Virus record (IMG/VR): IMGVR_UViG_3300025732_000084
Location: 1 to 42,698 of that record
DNA from: a virus
Strand: one strand, 5' to 3'
Length of the DNA: 42,698 nucleotides
Of this stretch, positions 6,201-13,677 are shown piece after piece. Both the position numbers and the translations under genes were made by a program. The first letter of the stretch is position 1. Every line of letters starts with the position of its first letter. Under the pieces are notes generated by a model, which did no database searches, was not told the DNA's origin, and saw only the letters and a program-made list of their open reading frames with translations.

Positions 6201-6833
6201 ATGTATAAAATTTATTTAATTACCAATCTTTTAAATTATAAAAAGTACGTTGGAATAACAAAATTTTCTCTTGAAGAGAGGTTCTTACAGCACACTAAAA
6301 AAGGTTTTCTTTTAACAGAAGCAATTCAAAAATATGGAAAACAAAAGTTCTCAATAGAACTAATTGAAGAAGTTGAAAGCGCAGAAAGAGCGTATGAACT
6401 TGAAATGTTTTATATTCAAGAGTATAATACAAAGGCACCTAATGGATATAATTTGACTGATGGTGGTGATGGAATTTTTGGTTGGCAACCAACAGATGAA
6501 TATAGACAAGAGTGTTCTGAAAGAGTAAAACAACTTCATAAAAATCAAAAAATTGGAATGTATGGAAAAAAACATACAAAAGAGACAAGACAAAAAATGA
6601 GTGAATCTTTAAAAGGAAACCAAAATTGTTTAGGAAGAGTATTATCTGAAGAAACAAAATCTAAAATTTCATCATCACATAAAGGAAAAACTTTAAGTAA
6701 TGAAACTAAAAAGAAAATAAGTGAAAACCATCATAATGTATTCGGAGAAAATAATCCTATGTATGGGAGAAAACATTCTCCGGAAACAATTGAAAAAATT
6801 CGTCAAAAAGCATTAGAAAGAAAAAAGAAATGA
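6201..6833 (+). CDS. GIY-YIG homing endonuclease with NUMOD3 repeats
   Basis: Residues ~1-95 form a GIY-YIG nuclease: KIYLITN and KKYVGIT supply the two strand motifs, LEERFLQH the catalytic-Arg helix, and ELEMFYIQEYN the metal-binding Glu helix. Residues ~110-210 hold repeated NUMOD3-like DNA-binding segments (MYGKKHTKET, GRVLSEET, GKTLSNET, MYGRKHSPET). It resembles the free-standing T4 Seg enzymes. It is inserted between phoH and the exonuclease gene, and its stop overlaps the exonuclease start (ATGA). It is more AT-rich and Lys-rich than its neighbours, as expected of a mobile gene. The ATG at 6201 overlaps the stop of a tiny ATG-AAC-TGT-TAA reading frame inside the hairpin arm. Confidence 0.9.
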   Translation: MYKIYLITNLLNYKKYVGITKFSLEERFLQHTKKGFLLTEAIQKYGKQKFSIELIEEVESAERAYELEMFYIQEYNTKAPNGYNLTDGGDGIFGWQPTDEYRQECSERVKQLHKNQKIGMYGKKHTKETRQKMSESLKGNQNCLGRVLSEETKSKISSSHKGKTLSNETKKKISENHHNVFGENNPMYGRKHSPETIEKIRQKALERKKK

Positions 6834-7510
6834 CCTTTACTCATCATAATTTTTTAGGTGAACTTGAACTAGAAAAGAAAGAAACAAACGGCATCCGCCT
6901 GTACCATCTTCCTGATGGTCAGTGGGTGCCTTCAATCACTTCAGTCACCTCTTTCTACAATCGTCAGATCTTTATTGATTGGAGAAAGCGTGTAGGACTT
7001 GAAGAGGCAAATCGGATTACAAAAAGAGCAACAGCAAGAGGAACTGACTTTCACCAAGTCTGTCAGGACTATCTTGAAAATAAAGAACTTGTCTGGAATG
7101 ATTATCAACTCCTGACAAAGCATATGTTTCATCACGCGAAACCTTATCTGGATAAGATAAATAATATTCATGCAATTGAAAGAACTCTCTACTCTCAATA
7201 CCTTGGACTTGCTGGACGAGTTGATTGTATTGCTGAATATGAAGGAGAATTAGCAGTCATTGACTTCAAGACATCAGAAAAAATCAAACCAGAGCAGTGG
7301 ATTGAAAACTATTTTGTTCAAGAAACTTTCTATGCTGCTGCTTACTACGAACTCACAGGACAAGTTGTTAAAAAACTCATTACACTTATGGTGACTCCTG
7401 GCGGGGAAGTCAAGGTGTTTGACAAAAGAAACAAAGGGGATTATATTAAACTATTAGTTCGTTATATTAAAGAATTTGTACATCACAATACTGGGTCAGA
7501 TGGAGAATGA
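6830..7510 (+). CDS. PD-(D/E)XK exonuclease (RecB/MGME1-like)
   Basis: This 226-residue protein has the RecB-family nuclease core: GRVDCIAEY (Asp132) and AVIDFKTS (Asp145, Lys147), followed by a QETFYAAAYYE helix corresponding to the Q-x-x-x-Y motif. An upstream RGTDFHQVCQDYL segment supplies the usual conserved His. Such proteins occur throughout T4-like cyanophages, often annotated as MGME1-like exonucleases, and probably act in DNA recombination, repair or host DNA breakdown. The start overlaps the stop of the GIY-YIG gene (ATGA), and its own 3' end overlaps gene 33 by 11 nt. Confidence 0.85.
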   Translation: MTFTHHNFLGELELEKKETNGIRLYHLPDGQWVPSITSVTSFYNRQIFIDWRKRVGLEEANRITKRATARGTDFHQVCQDYLENKELVWNDYQLLTKHMFHHAKPYLDKINNIHAIERTLYSQYLGLAGRVDCIAEYEGELAVIDFKTSEKIKPEQWIENYFVQETFYAAAYYELTGQVVKKLITLMVTPGGEVKVFDKRNKGDYIKLLVRYIKEFVHHNTGSDGE

Positions 7511-7757
7511 ATTAGAAAAAGCATTAGAGAATAAGTTCTTCTGTCCATCAAGATTTGCCCAAGAGATCGAAAATCTTGTTCAAGTCAATGTGGAAATGAG
7601 TTACATTGATGCTATTATTCATTTTTGCGAAAATAATAATATTGATTTGGAGTCAGTTCCAAAACTGATTTCCAAACCTCTGAAAGAGAAGATTAAATAT
7701 GAAGCAATGGAACTTAATTTTCTCAAGAAGACTTCCAGAGCAAAATTAGTTTTTTAA
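7500..7757 (+). CDS. 33: gp33-like late transcription coactivator
   Basis: The ATG at 7500 lies inside the end of the exonuclease gene and gives 85 residues. The pattern (FFCPSRFAQEIENLV...MSYIDAIIHFCENNNIDLESV..LISKPLKEKI..EAMELNFLKK) matches the short cyanophage homologues of T4 gp33. gp33 binds host RNA polymerase and, with the sliding clamp and gp55, activates late promoters. Its presence fits the TATAAATA-type elements seen here. In T4, 33 and 59 are adjacent; here a GIY-YIG gene separates them. The assignment rests on recall of the family pattern, not a search. Confidence 0.72.
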   Translation: MENELEKALENKFFCPSRFAQEIENLVQVNVEMSYIDAIIHFCENNNIDLESVPKLISKPLKEKIKYEAMELNFLKKTSRAKLVF

Positions 7758-7758
7758 T

Positions 7759-8328
7759 ATGTGGTATGTTTATGCCTATTTGAGAGAAGACAAAACTCCT
7801 TATTATATCGGAAAGGGAAGTGGTAAAAGATGTTATGTAAAACATCGTAGAAGTAATGGTGGATTTTCTCCTCCTGAAAAAGAAAAAGTACTTATTTTAA
7901 AAAAATTTAATAATGAAGAAGAAAGTTTTCAGTTTGAAAAATATATGATTTTTCTTTATGGAAGAAAAATTGATGGCGGAATTCTTATTAATGAATCTCT
8001 TGGTGGGTTAGGCAATAAAACTTTTCTTACGGAAGAGGAGAGGAATAAAAAAAGAAAAGAGTCGAGAGAAAAGTGGTTGGAAAAAAATCAAGACTACCAC
8101 AAAAATTATTGGCAATTCAATAAAGAAAAATTAAATAATGAACAGAAAGAAAGATATTATAAAAATATAGAAAGTAGAAAAAAATATTGGCAGGAAAATA
8201 AAGAAGAATTTAATAAAAAACAAAGAGAAAAATATCATAGTGGAGAAAGTGAAAGTAGAAAAGAATACAAAAAGAAATATGGAGAAGAATATAGAAAAAG
8301 AATAGTGAAAACCACAAAGAATATATGA
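7759..8328 (+). CDS. GIY-YIG endonuclease with charged repeat tail
   Basis: Residues ~1-90 are a GIY-YIG domain (WYVYAYLR and YYIGKGSGKR motifs; the FQFEKYMIFLYG helix carries the likely catalytic Glu). The remaining ~100 residues are almost entirely Lys, Glu, Asn, Arg and Tyr, with repeating YYKNIESRKKYWQENKEEF-like units, as in many phage GIY-YIG proteins with DNA-contacting coiled tails. It starts one base after gene 33 and precedes gene 59, so it occupies an otherwise compact core operon. Unlike the other two GIY-YIG genes here, it has no hairpin or late promoter in front and probably relies on read-through. Confidence 0.85.
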   Translation: MWYVYAYLREDKTPYYIGKGSGKRCYVKHRRSNGGFSPPEKEKVLILKKFNNEEESFQFEKYMIFLYGRKIDGGILINESLGGLGNKTFLTEEERNKKRKESREKWLEKNQDYHKNYWQFNKEKLNNEQKERYYKNIESRKKYWQENKEEFNKKQREKYHSGESESRKEYKKKYGEEYRKRIVKTTKNI

Positions 8329-8364
8329 GAGAATATTATAAAAAAAGGAAACTTGAAAGTAATA

Positions 8365-8976
8365 ATGGGGATGAATAAAGTGGTTCCATTTGATGCCTAT
8401 AAATGTTATCTATCATTAAAAAGGCATTTTATAGATGATAAGTATGATTATTTTAAGTACTGTGGTAAGTCTAGAGCAACCGTTCAATCCTTCTATAAAC
8501 GAAAGGACAGAATGTGGTTCGAAAAGATTTCACGACAAAAATCAGATCAAGAAGTTGTAGATTTTTTTGTTGCTAACTTTGTATCTTGCCCTGATCCAGA
8601 AACACTTTGGATTGGTGAGATGATGAAAGAAGGTGAAGCGAGATACCAAAACTGGCAAAAAAAGATTCAGTCTCTTTCATATTTTTTTAAAGAGGAAAGT
8701 CAATCTCTATTTGGTGAAAATAAGTTTCAAGACATATTCAAATGTGCAAAAGGACATCCTATTCTCTTAAAGAAACATTTGAGTGGTCAAGTATCTCTTG
8801 AAACAATGGTTCTTTTGGATAAAGTCTTTGCCTATTCAAGAAATTTTGATAAAAAACTCCAAGATCCAGTGTGGGAAACCGTCAGTCGTAGAATTAAAAA
8901 ATATAATCCATTTCTAAATATTGATGTACTTGGTTATCGTAAAATTTTGAAAGAGATCATTCTGGAGGATCAATGA
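8365..8976 (+). CDS. 59: gp59-like helicase loader
   Basis: The protein is ~203 residues and matches T4 gp59 in size (217) and N-terminal pattern (VPFDAYKCYLSLKRHF, YDYFKYCGK). gp59 loads the gp41 replicative helicase onto gp32-coated single strands at forks and D-loops. Several starts are possible: TTG at 8353 (nearest the AAGGA ribosome site), ATG at 8365 and ATG at 8371 (MNKVVPFD); I chose 8365. The stop overlaps the next gene by ATGA. Its neighbours gp33 and gp32 also adjoin 59 in T4, which supports the call. Confidence 0.85.
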   Translation: MGMNKVVPFDAYKCYLSLKRHFIDDKYDYFKYCGKSRATVQSFYKRKDRMWFEKISRQKSDQEVVDFFVANFVSCPDPETLWIGEMMKEGEARYQNWQKKIQSLSYFFKEESQSLFGENKFQDIFKCAKGHPILLKKHLSGQVSLETMVLLDKVFAYSRNFDKKLQDPVWETVSRRIKKYNPFLNIDVLGYRKILKEIILEDQ

Positions 8977-9317
8977 GTTTTTTTAGTTCCGAAGTCGTCC
9001 GTGCTGAGATGACGGAAATTGCCGAACTTCAAGAACAAATCTATGGAAACATTTTTAAGTTTCCAACGATGAGTAAAGAAGAGAAACTTGAGCACGTTGA
9101 AGTTCTTGAAAGACTCTTGGATAAACAAAAAGTTCTTTATACAAGAATGAGTTTATCTGATGATCCTGAAGCAAGAGAAATGAAAGAACGGATTATTAGT
9201 TCTGCAATTATGATGGGTATGCCTCCTGGCACTGATATGAATATTATCTTGAACAATATGTCCAAGATGCTTGATGTGATGAAAGAACAGATTGACAAAA
9301 CAGGGTCAGACCTGTAG
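8973..9317 (+). CDS. DUF1825-like protein
   Basis: This 114-residue, mostly helical protein resembles the cyanobacterial family I know as DUF1825: an FFSSEVVRAEM start, a KEEKLEHVEVLERLLDK helix, a LSDDPEA motif, a Met/Gly/Pro-rich MMGMPPG turn and a C-terminal helix ending MKEQIDK. Its function is unknown. Its place between gp59 and gp32 suggests a replication-linked role. It starts with an ATGA overlap on gene 59, and 49 nt separate it from gene 32. Confidence 0.78.
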   Translation: MSFFSSEVVRAEMTEIAELQEQIYGNIFKFPTMSKEEKLEHVEVLERLLDKQKVLYTRMSLSDDPEAREMKERIISSAIMMGMPPGTDMNIILNNMSKMLDVMKEQIDKTGSDL

Positions 9318-9366
9318 AATAACGAAGTACACAAAGGCCAAATCCTACTAATACGAGGTAATCCGA

Positions 9367-10314
9367 ATGTCTTTTGAAAATCTTAAAAAGCAATCCAAAC
9401 TGGGTTCTCTGACTTCTAAACTGGTAAAAGAAGTTGAGAAGATGAGCACCGCAAGCAGTGGAGAAGATGATCGTCTCTGGAAACCTGAGATGGACAAAAC
9501 TGGAAACGGTTTTGCTGTGATTCGTTTCCTTCCTGCTCCTGAAGGTGAAGAACTTCCTTGGGCAAAGATGTATTCTCACGCTTTCCAAGGTCCTGGTGGT
9601 TGGTATATTGAAAACTCTCTGACTACTATTGGTCAGAAAGATCCTCTTGGTGAACATAACCGCGAACTGTGGAATACTGGTTCCGAAACTAACAAAGAAA
9701 TCGTTCGTAAGCAAAAGCGTAAACTTTCTTATTACAGCAATATCTACGTTGTAAAAGATCCTGCAAATCCTCAAAACGAAGGTAAAGTTTTTCTTTACAA
9801 GTATGGTAAGAAAATCTTTGATAAGATCATGGAAGCGATGCAACCTGAGTTTGAGGATGAAACTCCTATCAATCCTTTTGACTTCTGGCAGGGTGCTAAT
9901 TTCAAACTCAAGATCGTAAAGAAAGATGGGTATTGGAATTACGACAAGTCAGAATTTGGTTCTGTTGAACCACTACTGGATGATGACGATGCTCTGGAAA
10001 CCCTCTGGAAGAAAGAGTATTCCCTGACTGCTATCACTGCTCCTGATCAGTTCAAGTCCTATGAAGAACTTGAGCGTCGTATGAATTCTGTTCTTGGTCT
10101 GAAGACTGCTTCTCCAACTCGCTCTCGCGCTGTTGTTGAGCAAGAAGATGAACTTGAAGAGTATTCTTCTACTCCTTCCACACAAGATCGTGTTGTAGAA
10201 GAACTGGAACAGTCTTATGCTCGTTCTAAGTCTCCTTCACTTCCCAAGATTACGCAGGATGATGAAGACGAAGATGATGCGATGGCATATTTTTCTCGCC
10301 TAGCTAATGACTAA
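9367..10314 (+). CDS. 32: gp32-like single-stranded DNA-binding protein
   Basis: A 315-residue protein with the gp32 plan: a basic N-terminal B region (KKQSKLGSLTSKL), an OB-fold core starting GNGFAVIRFLPAPEGEELPWAK, and a long acidic C-terminal tail (DDEDEDDAM) that would recruit partners such as gp59. It coats single-stranded DNA during replication and recombination. The whole protein has no cysteine, so the zinc ligands of T4 gp32 (His64, Cys77, Cys87, Cys90) are absent and the region is replaced by TIGQKDPLGEHNRELWN. The gene uses more C-ending codons than its neighbours, consistent with high expression. A UUCG-loop terminator follows. Confidence 0.93.
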   Translation: MSFENLKKQSKLGSLTSKLVKEVEKMSTASSGEDDRLWKPEMDKTGNGFAVIRFLPAPEGEELPWAKMYSHAFQGPGGWYIENSLTTIGQKDPLGEHNRELWNTGSETNKEIVRKQKRKLSYYSNIYVVKDPANPQNEGKVFLYKYGKKIFDKIMEAMQPEFEDETPINPFDFWQGANFKLKIVKKDGYWNYDKSEFGSVEPLLDDDDALETLWKKEYSLTAITAPDQFKSYEELERRMNSVLGLKTASPTRSRAVVEQEDELEEYSSTPSTQDRVVEELEQSYARSKSPSLPKITQDDEDEDDAMAYFSRLAND

Positions 10315-10324
10315 ATAGCAATAC

Positions 10325-10396
10325 CTGTAAGTCGCATTATAGGTGGAAAGGGTGCTTCGGCACCTTTTCTTGTATAAATAGTATTGCGACTTACAG
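10325..10396 (+). promoter_or_regulatory. Second hairpin with late promoter before a GIY-YIG gene
   Basis: A perfect 12-bp inverted repeat (CTGTAAGTCGCA at 10325-10336, TGCGACTTACAG at 10385-10396) encloses the gene 32 terminator and an exact late promoter TATAAATA (10373-10380). Late transcription would start near 10386, at the beginning of the 3' arm. Read-through transcripts could fold the full structure close to the start codon at 10406. A second 7-bp match (GCAATAC 10318-10324 with GTATTGC 10381-10387) overlaps the 3' arm and would be mutually exclusive with it. Confidence 0.75.
10347..10371 (+). terminator. gene 32 terminator with TTCG tetraloop
   Basis: A 9-bp stem (AAAGGGTGC / GCACCTTTT, one G.T wobble) is closed by an extra-stable TTCG loop and runs into TTTTCTT. 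It lies 33 nt after the gene 32 stop and is nested inside a larger inverted repeat. Confidence 0.9.
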
Positions 10397-10405
10397 AGTA
10401 GAACT

Positions 10406-11029
10406 ATGGAAACTCCAAAAGAGTATCATTATGTCTATTATTCCTATGAGGAATATGGTAGAGGATATTTAGGATCAAGAACTTGTAATTGTTTACCTGA
10501 AAAAGACACAAGTTATTTTGGTTCTTTCAAAGATAAATCATTTAAACCAACATATAAAATAATTTTAAAAAGTGATTATTCTACAAGAGAAGAAGCATAC
10601 GCTGATGAGATTATTTTACAAGAACACTATAAAGTAATAGAAAATCCACATTTTGCAAATAGAGCATATCAAACTTCCACTGGATTTAGTAGAAAAGGTA
10701 TGACTCCACATAATAAAGGAAAGAAAATGTGTGAGAATCAAAGAAAAAAACTAAGTAATTCTTGTAAAGGAAAAAAAGTCACAGAAGAAACTAAAAAGAA
10801 AATAAGTAGAGCATCTAAAGGGAAAACTTTATCTGAAGAGCATAAAAGAAAAATAGGAGAATCAAATAAAGGAAAACCTAGACAGACACCAGAAGGTATG
10901 GAAAGACTTAAAAGAATGCAACAAGAAAGAAAAGGAAAACCTAGTAAAAAACATTCAGAAGAAACAAAAAGAAAGATCAGTGAGGCAACAAAAGGTAGAG
11001 TTCCTTGGAATAAAAAGAATTATTCATAG
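10406..11029 (+). CDS. GIY-YIG homing endonuclease with NUMOD3 repeats
   Basis: A 207-residue protein. The N-terminal domain carries divergent GIY-YIG strands (YHYVYYSYEEYGRGYLGSR) and an EEAYADEIILQEHY helix with the likely catalytic Glu. From residue ~95, NUMOD3-like units repeat (GMTPHNKGKK, GKKVTEETKKKIS, GKTLSEEHKRKIG, GKPSKKHSEETKRKIS). It lies directly after gene 32 and converges on gene 53, overlapping its end by 10 bp. The body is AT-rich and Lys-rich, in sharp contrast to gene 32, which indicates acquisition as a mobile gene. Expression is probably late because of the upstream element. Confidence 0.87.
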   Translation: METPKEYHYVYYSYEEYGRGYLGSRTCNCLPEKDTSYFGSFKDKSFKPTYKIILKSDYSTREEAYADEIILQEHYKVIENPHFANRAYQTSTGFSRKGMTPHNKGKKMCENQRKKLSNSCKGKKVTEETKKKISRASKGKTLSEEHKRKIGESNKGKPRQTPEGMERLKRMQQERKGKPSKKHSEETKRKISEATKGRVPWNKKNYS

Positions 11030-12039
11030 AGTCTAATATTATCACCTTTTTTCAAGGTTCTGCTCACATACTGAGTGGAACCTTCTTTGTATGGCATAAT
11101 CTTATCAAGATCATTAAAGACTACATTTAAGTAACGTGGTTTAAGTATAAAAATATTTCTTTTATCTTCTTCAATTTTATTTTCATATTCAAAGTTTGTA
11201 ATTGATCTGATTACTTGGGATGATGGGAGAGTTACATATTGTTCAAAATTGTTATCATAATATTCATAATAGTATGCATTGCCAACTCCAATATTGTTTT
11301 CGATTGTAAAAATAGCTTCTTCAATACCAGATGAACTTAATATTGGATCAGCAATTAGAGGGACTTCTGGTAATTCATATGTAAATGAAATAGCAATGTC
11401 GTCTGATGGAGCAACAACGGAAGTAACTTTAAACCTTCCATTAAAGACTCTTTCGGATACATTATTAATATAAATTTGAGAACCAACAGATAATCCTTTA
11501 ATTCCATTATTCATTGTTACTGTCACTGTTTTAGAAGGAACTCCCGCACTTCCAGCAAAGATTTGATTGATTGTTGTTCTTGCTGCCTGAATAAAGTTTC
11601 CATTAGTTCTCCAAGTGTTTGGAGTTTTTAATCCAGCGGGAAGAATTGTTTTTCCAATTGAATTTTTAACTTCTACTGTTTCGTAATGATGAATTCCCGA
11701 ATATAATTCATCATAAGATCCATACTTATCTAAAACAAGTTTATCAAAAGATGTTTGTGATAGTGGCCATTCTGTTTGAATGTTTAGAATGTTATTTGCT
11801 ATGAGGATTACCCAATCAAGAGTTTCGTCTCCATAAATTTTATAAGCAACGTTGTCTGGTCTTTCATCTCCAATAATTTTATATTTGGTGAAAAAATTTA
11901 AATTTCCGAAAATATCTGGACGAAGTTTTCCTCTTTTAAATAAATTTTTAACTTGAACATAATTTGAGATACTATGATCGTCATTATTACGATTGATATA
12001 GTCAAAATTAGGAACTTGCCTGAAATAAGGTTTTGACAT
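11020..12039 (-). CDS. 53: gp53-like baseplate wedge protein with an insertion
   Basis: The N-terminal ~125 residues follow the T4 gp53 pattern (PYFRQVPNFDYINR, FKRGKLRPDIFGN, FFTKYKIIGDERPDNVAYKIYGDETLDWVIL). gp53 joins baseplate wedges into the hexagonal ring. The protein is 339 residues against 196 in T4. The extra length includes a beta-rich segment near residues 150-235 containing GLSVGSQIYINNV, which resembles a repeat in the 1956-residue tail protein downstream. The gene is on the minus strand with gp48 and gp4, and its 3' end overlaps the convergent GIY-YIG gene by 10 bp. Confidence 0.85.
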   Translation of the reverse strand: MSKPYFRQVPNFDYINRNNDDHSISNYVQVKNLFKRGKLRPDIFGNLNFFTKYKIIGDERPDNVAYKIYGDETLDWVILIANNILNIQTEWPLSQTSFDKLVLDKYGSYDELYSGIHHYETVEVKNSIGKTILPAGLKTPNTWRTNGNFIQAARTTINQIFAGSAGVPSKTVTVTMNNGIKGLSVGSQIYINNVSERVFNGRFKVTSVVAPSDDIAISFTYELPEVPLIADPILSSSGIEEAIFTIENNIGVGNAYYYEYYDNNFEQYVTLPSSQVIRSITNFEYENKIEEDKRNIFILKPRYLNVVFNDLDKIMPYKEGSTQYVSRTLKKGDNIRLYE

Positions 12040-12041
12040 TT

Positions 12042-13598
12042 TTAGTAACCCATATTAGGAATATTTTTTTCTGAAGTTGGATAATCTTCTTTATAAATTG
12101 GTTCTAGTTCAGAGAATTCCATATCAATAGTATAAGATGTCATAGATCCTCCCTCGGCATAAGTCATATATGTTCCATCTGGAGTATAATTAACATTAAA
12201 ATTAGTTAAAGCACAAGGTTTAATTAAATTTAAATATGGATGTTCTTTTCCTTTTGTTCCTGATTTATCTCCATTATAGATGTACTTAAGTTGGAAAACA
12301 TTTGGTGTTTGTAAGAACAATCCAGTATCAGATCTGGAGGTTGCCATTTCTCTTTTAAATAATCTAATAATTTTTCGAATCATTTCTGCTTCATCTTTTT
12401 CTCTTGGAGTGAATCGATAACTGTATCTAAAAGTTCTTAATTTAGGTCCAGCAAAGAGAAGTTCAAGGTTATTATTGATAACCGCACCTGTTGCTCTTCC
12501 AATTACATTTGCTCCAACTGCTTGTCCAGCAAAGTAACCTGCGATAAGTTCAGACATTCCTTTTGAATTAGCCAGTGTTCCAACTGTTTTTCCAAGACTA
12601 TCTAAAAGATTTGTAACTGCTCTTATTGCGTCTTGAGCACTTCCTATATTTCCAGCTCCTGCGATTGAAGTATAAGCATTAGAAGCAAAAGCACCTTGAA
12701 TAGCATTGAGTGGATCTTCATTCCACGAAACTCCATTGCTATCAGAAATATTAGGTTGCATTGGTAAAATGACAGTTCCTAATATATCTTTTAATCTTTC
12801 TGATGGTAATCTTTCTGATGGTCTTGCTAAATCTAATCTTTCTGAACCGCTTGTTATTAATCCAGACTTAACATACTTTAGAACGTCTATCTTTAAATAA
12901 TCATATGTTTCTTCTTTACTTTGAATGATTGGATATCTTAAAACATTTTTATATTTTATATCAACTGTTTTACTAAATTGCCCAGCAAATTCTTCATCTG
13001 TTAATAGTGGTTGAAGAGTTGGAGATGTTGGATCTGCAGGCGCTGCTGCTGGTTCTGTTGGTATATTACCTGATCCTAAAACAGGATCTGGTGTGCTCGA
13101 TAATACTCGTGGTATTTGTGTGCCAGATGAACTTGTACTTTGACTGATGTAATATGCTTGATTTACTTGAGATCTTGGTAATCTAGCTCCTTTTTCTAAT
13201 GTATATGCTGCATTTTGTCTTGCTGCGGTATTCAGAGAATTTAATGATGGATCAACTAGCGATCTTATAGTGGGATCACCAAGCACATAAGAATTTGAAT
13301 TTTGATCTAGAATTCCTGTTAATTCGCTAGTTTGTAAATCAACATATTGCGATTCATTCTCTTTTAATGGTCTCCATTTACCATCTGGTTCCAACACGGC
13401 AGCAGTAACAAAATTCTTTCCTATCCCAAGAGGTCCTGGTTTTTCGTATATTAAGTATGTTTTGAGTGTCGATACATTAAGAGTTCCTGGAGGACCTAAT
13501 GTATCATATTTGATATAACTACTAAAAAATAATTTTGTTCCATCAACTACGTAATTATATTTGTATTTGGGATCCCTTGTACCATCTATTACTGCCAT
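12042..13598 (-). CDS. 48: gp48-like baseplate tail-tube cap
   Basis: An ATG at 13598 with a GGAGG ribosome site 8 nt upstream gives 518 residues; a TTG one codon earlier is possible. The C-terminal ~170 residues hold the gp48/tube-like core (LELLFAGPKLRTFRYSYRFTPR, MIRKIIRLFKREM, VFQLKYIY, ALTNFNVNYTPDGTYMTY, YTIDMEFSELEPIY). gp48 sits on the hub and nucleates the tail tube with gp54. T4 gp48 has 364 residues; the additional N-terminal half here has a Pro/Ala/Thr-rich linker (residues ~170-200). Two bases separate it from gene 53. Confidence 0.82.
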   Translation of the reverse strand: MAVIDGTRDPKYKYNYVVDGTKLFFSSYIKYDTLGPPGTLNVSTLKTYLIYEKPGPLGIGKNFVTAAVLEPDGKWRPLKENESQYVDLQTSELTGILDQNSNSYVLGDPTIRSLVDPSLNSLNTAARQNAAYTLEKGARLPRSQVNQAYYISQSTSSSGTQIPRVLSSTPDPVLGSGNIPTEPAAAPADPTSPTLQPLLTDEEFAGQFSKTVDIKYKNVLRYPIIQSKEETYDYLKIDVLKYVKSGLITSGSERLDLARPSERLPSERLKDILGTVILPMQPNISDSNGVSWNEDPLNAIQGAFASNAYTSIAGAGNIGSAQDAIRAVTNLLDSLGKTVGTLANSKGMSELIAGYFAGQAVGANVIGRATGAVINNNLELLFAGPKLRTFRYSYRFTPREKDEAEMIRKIIRLFKREMATSRSDTGLFLQTPNVFQLKYIYNGDKSGTKGKEHPYLNLIKPCALTNFNVNYTPDGTYMTYAEGGSMTSYTIDMEFSELEPIYKEDYPTSEKNIPNMGY

Positions 13599-13677
13599 CA
13601 AAAATTCCTCCCATTTGCGAGGTAAATAATCATCTCAATTGTTCGTAGAGTATGAGACATTTATGAGAGGAGGTTTT

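Noticed and set aside
9244-9843. Minus-strand ORF of 199 codons across gene 32
   Set aside because: It lies opposite a well-supported gene with biased codon use, which by itself creates long antisense frames.
13599-13677. Terminator or promoter in the gap between the 128-aa gene and gp48
   Set aside because: Apart from the gp48 ribosome site, only weak 4-5-bp stems and no TATAAATA match on the minus strand are visible.
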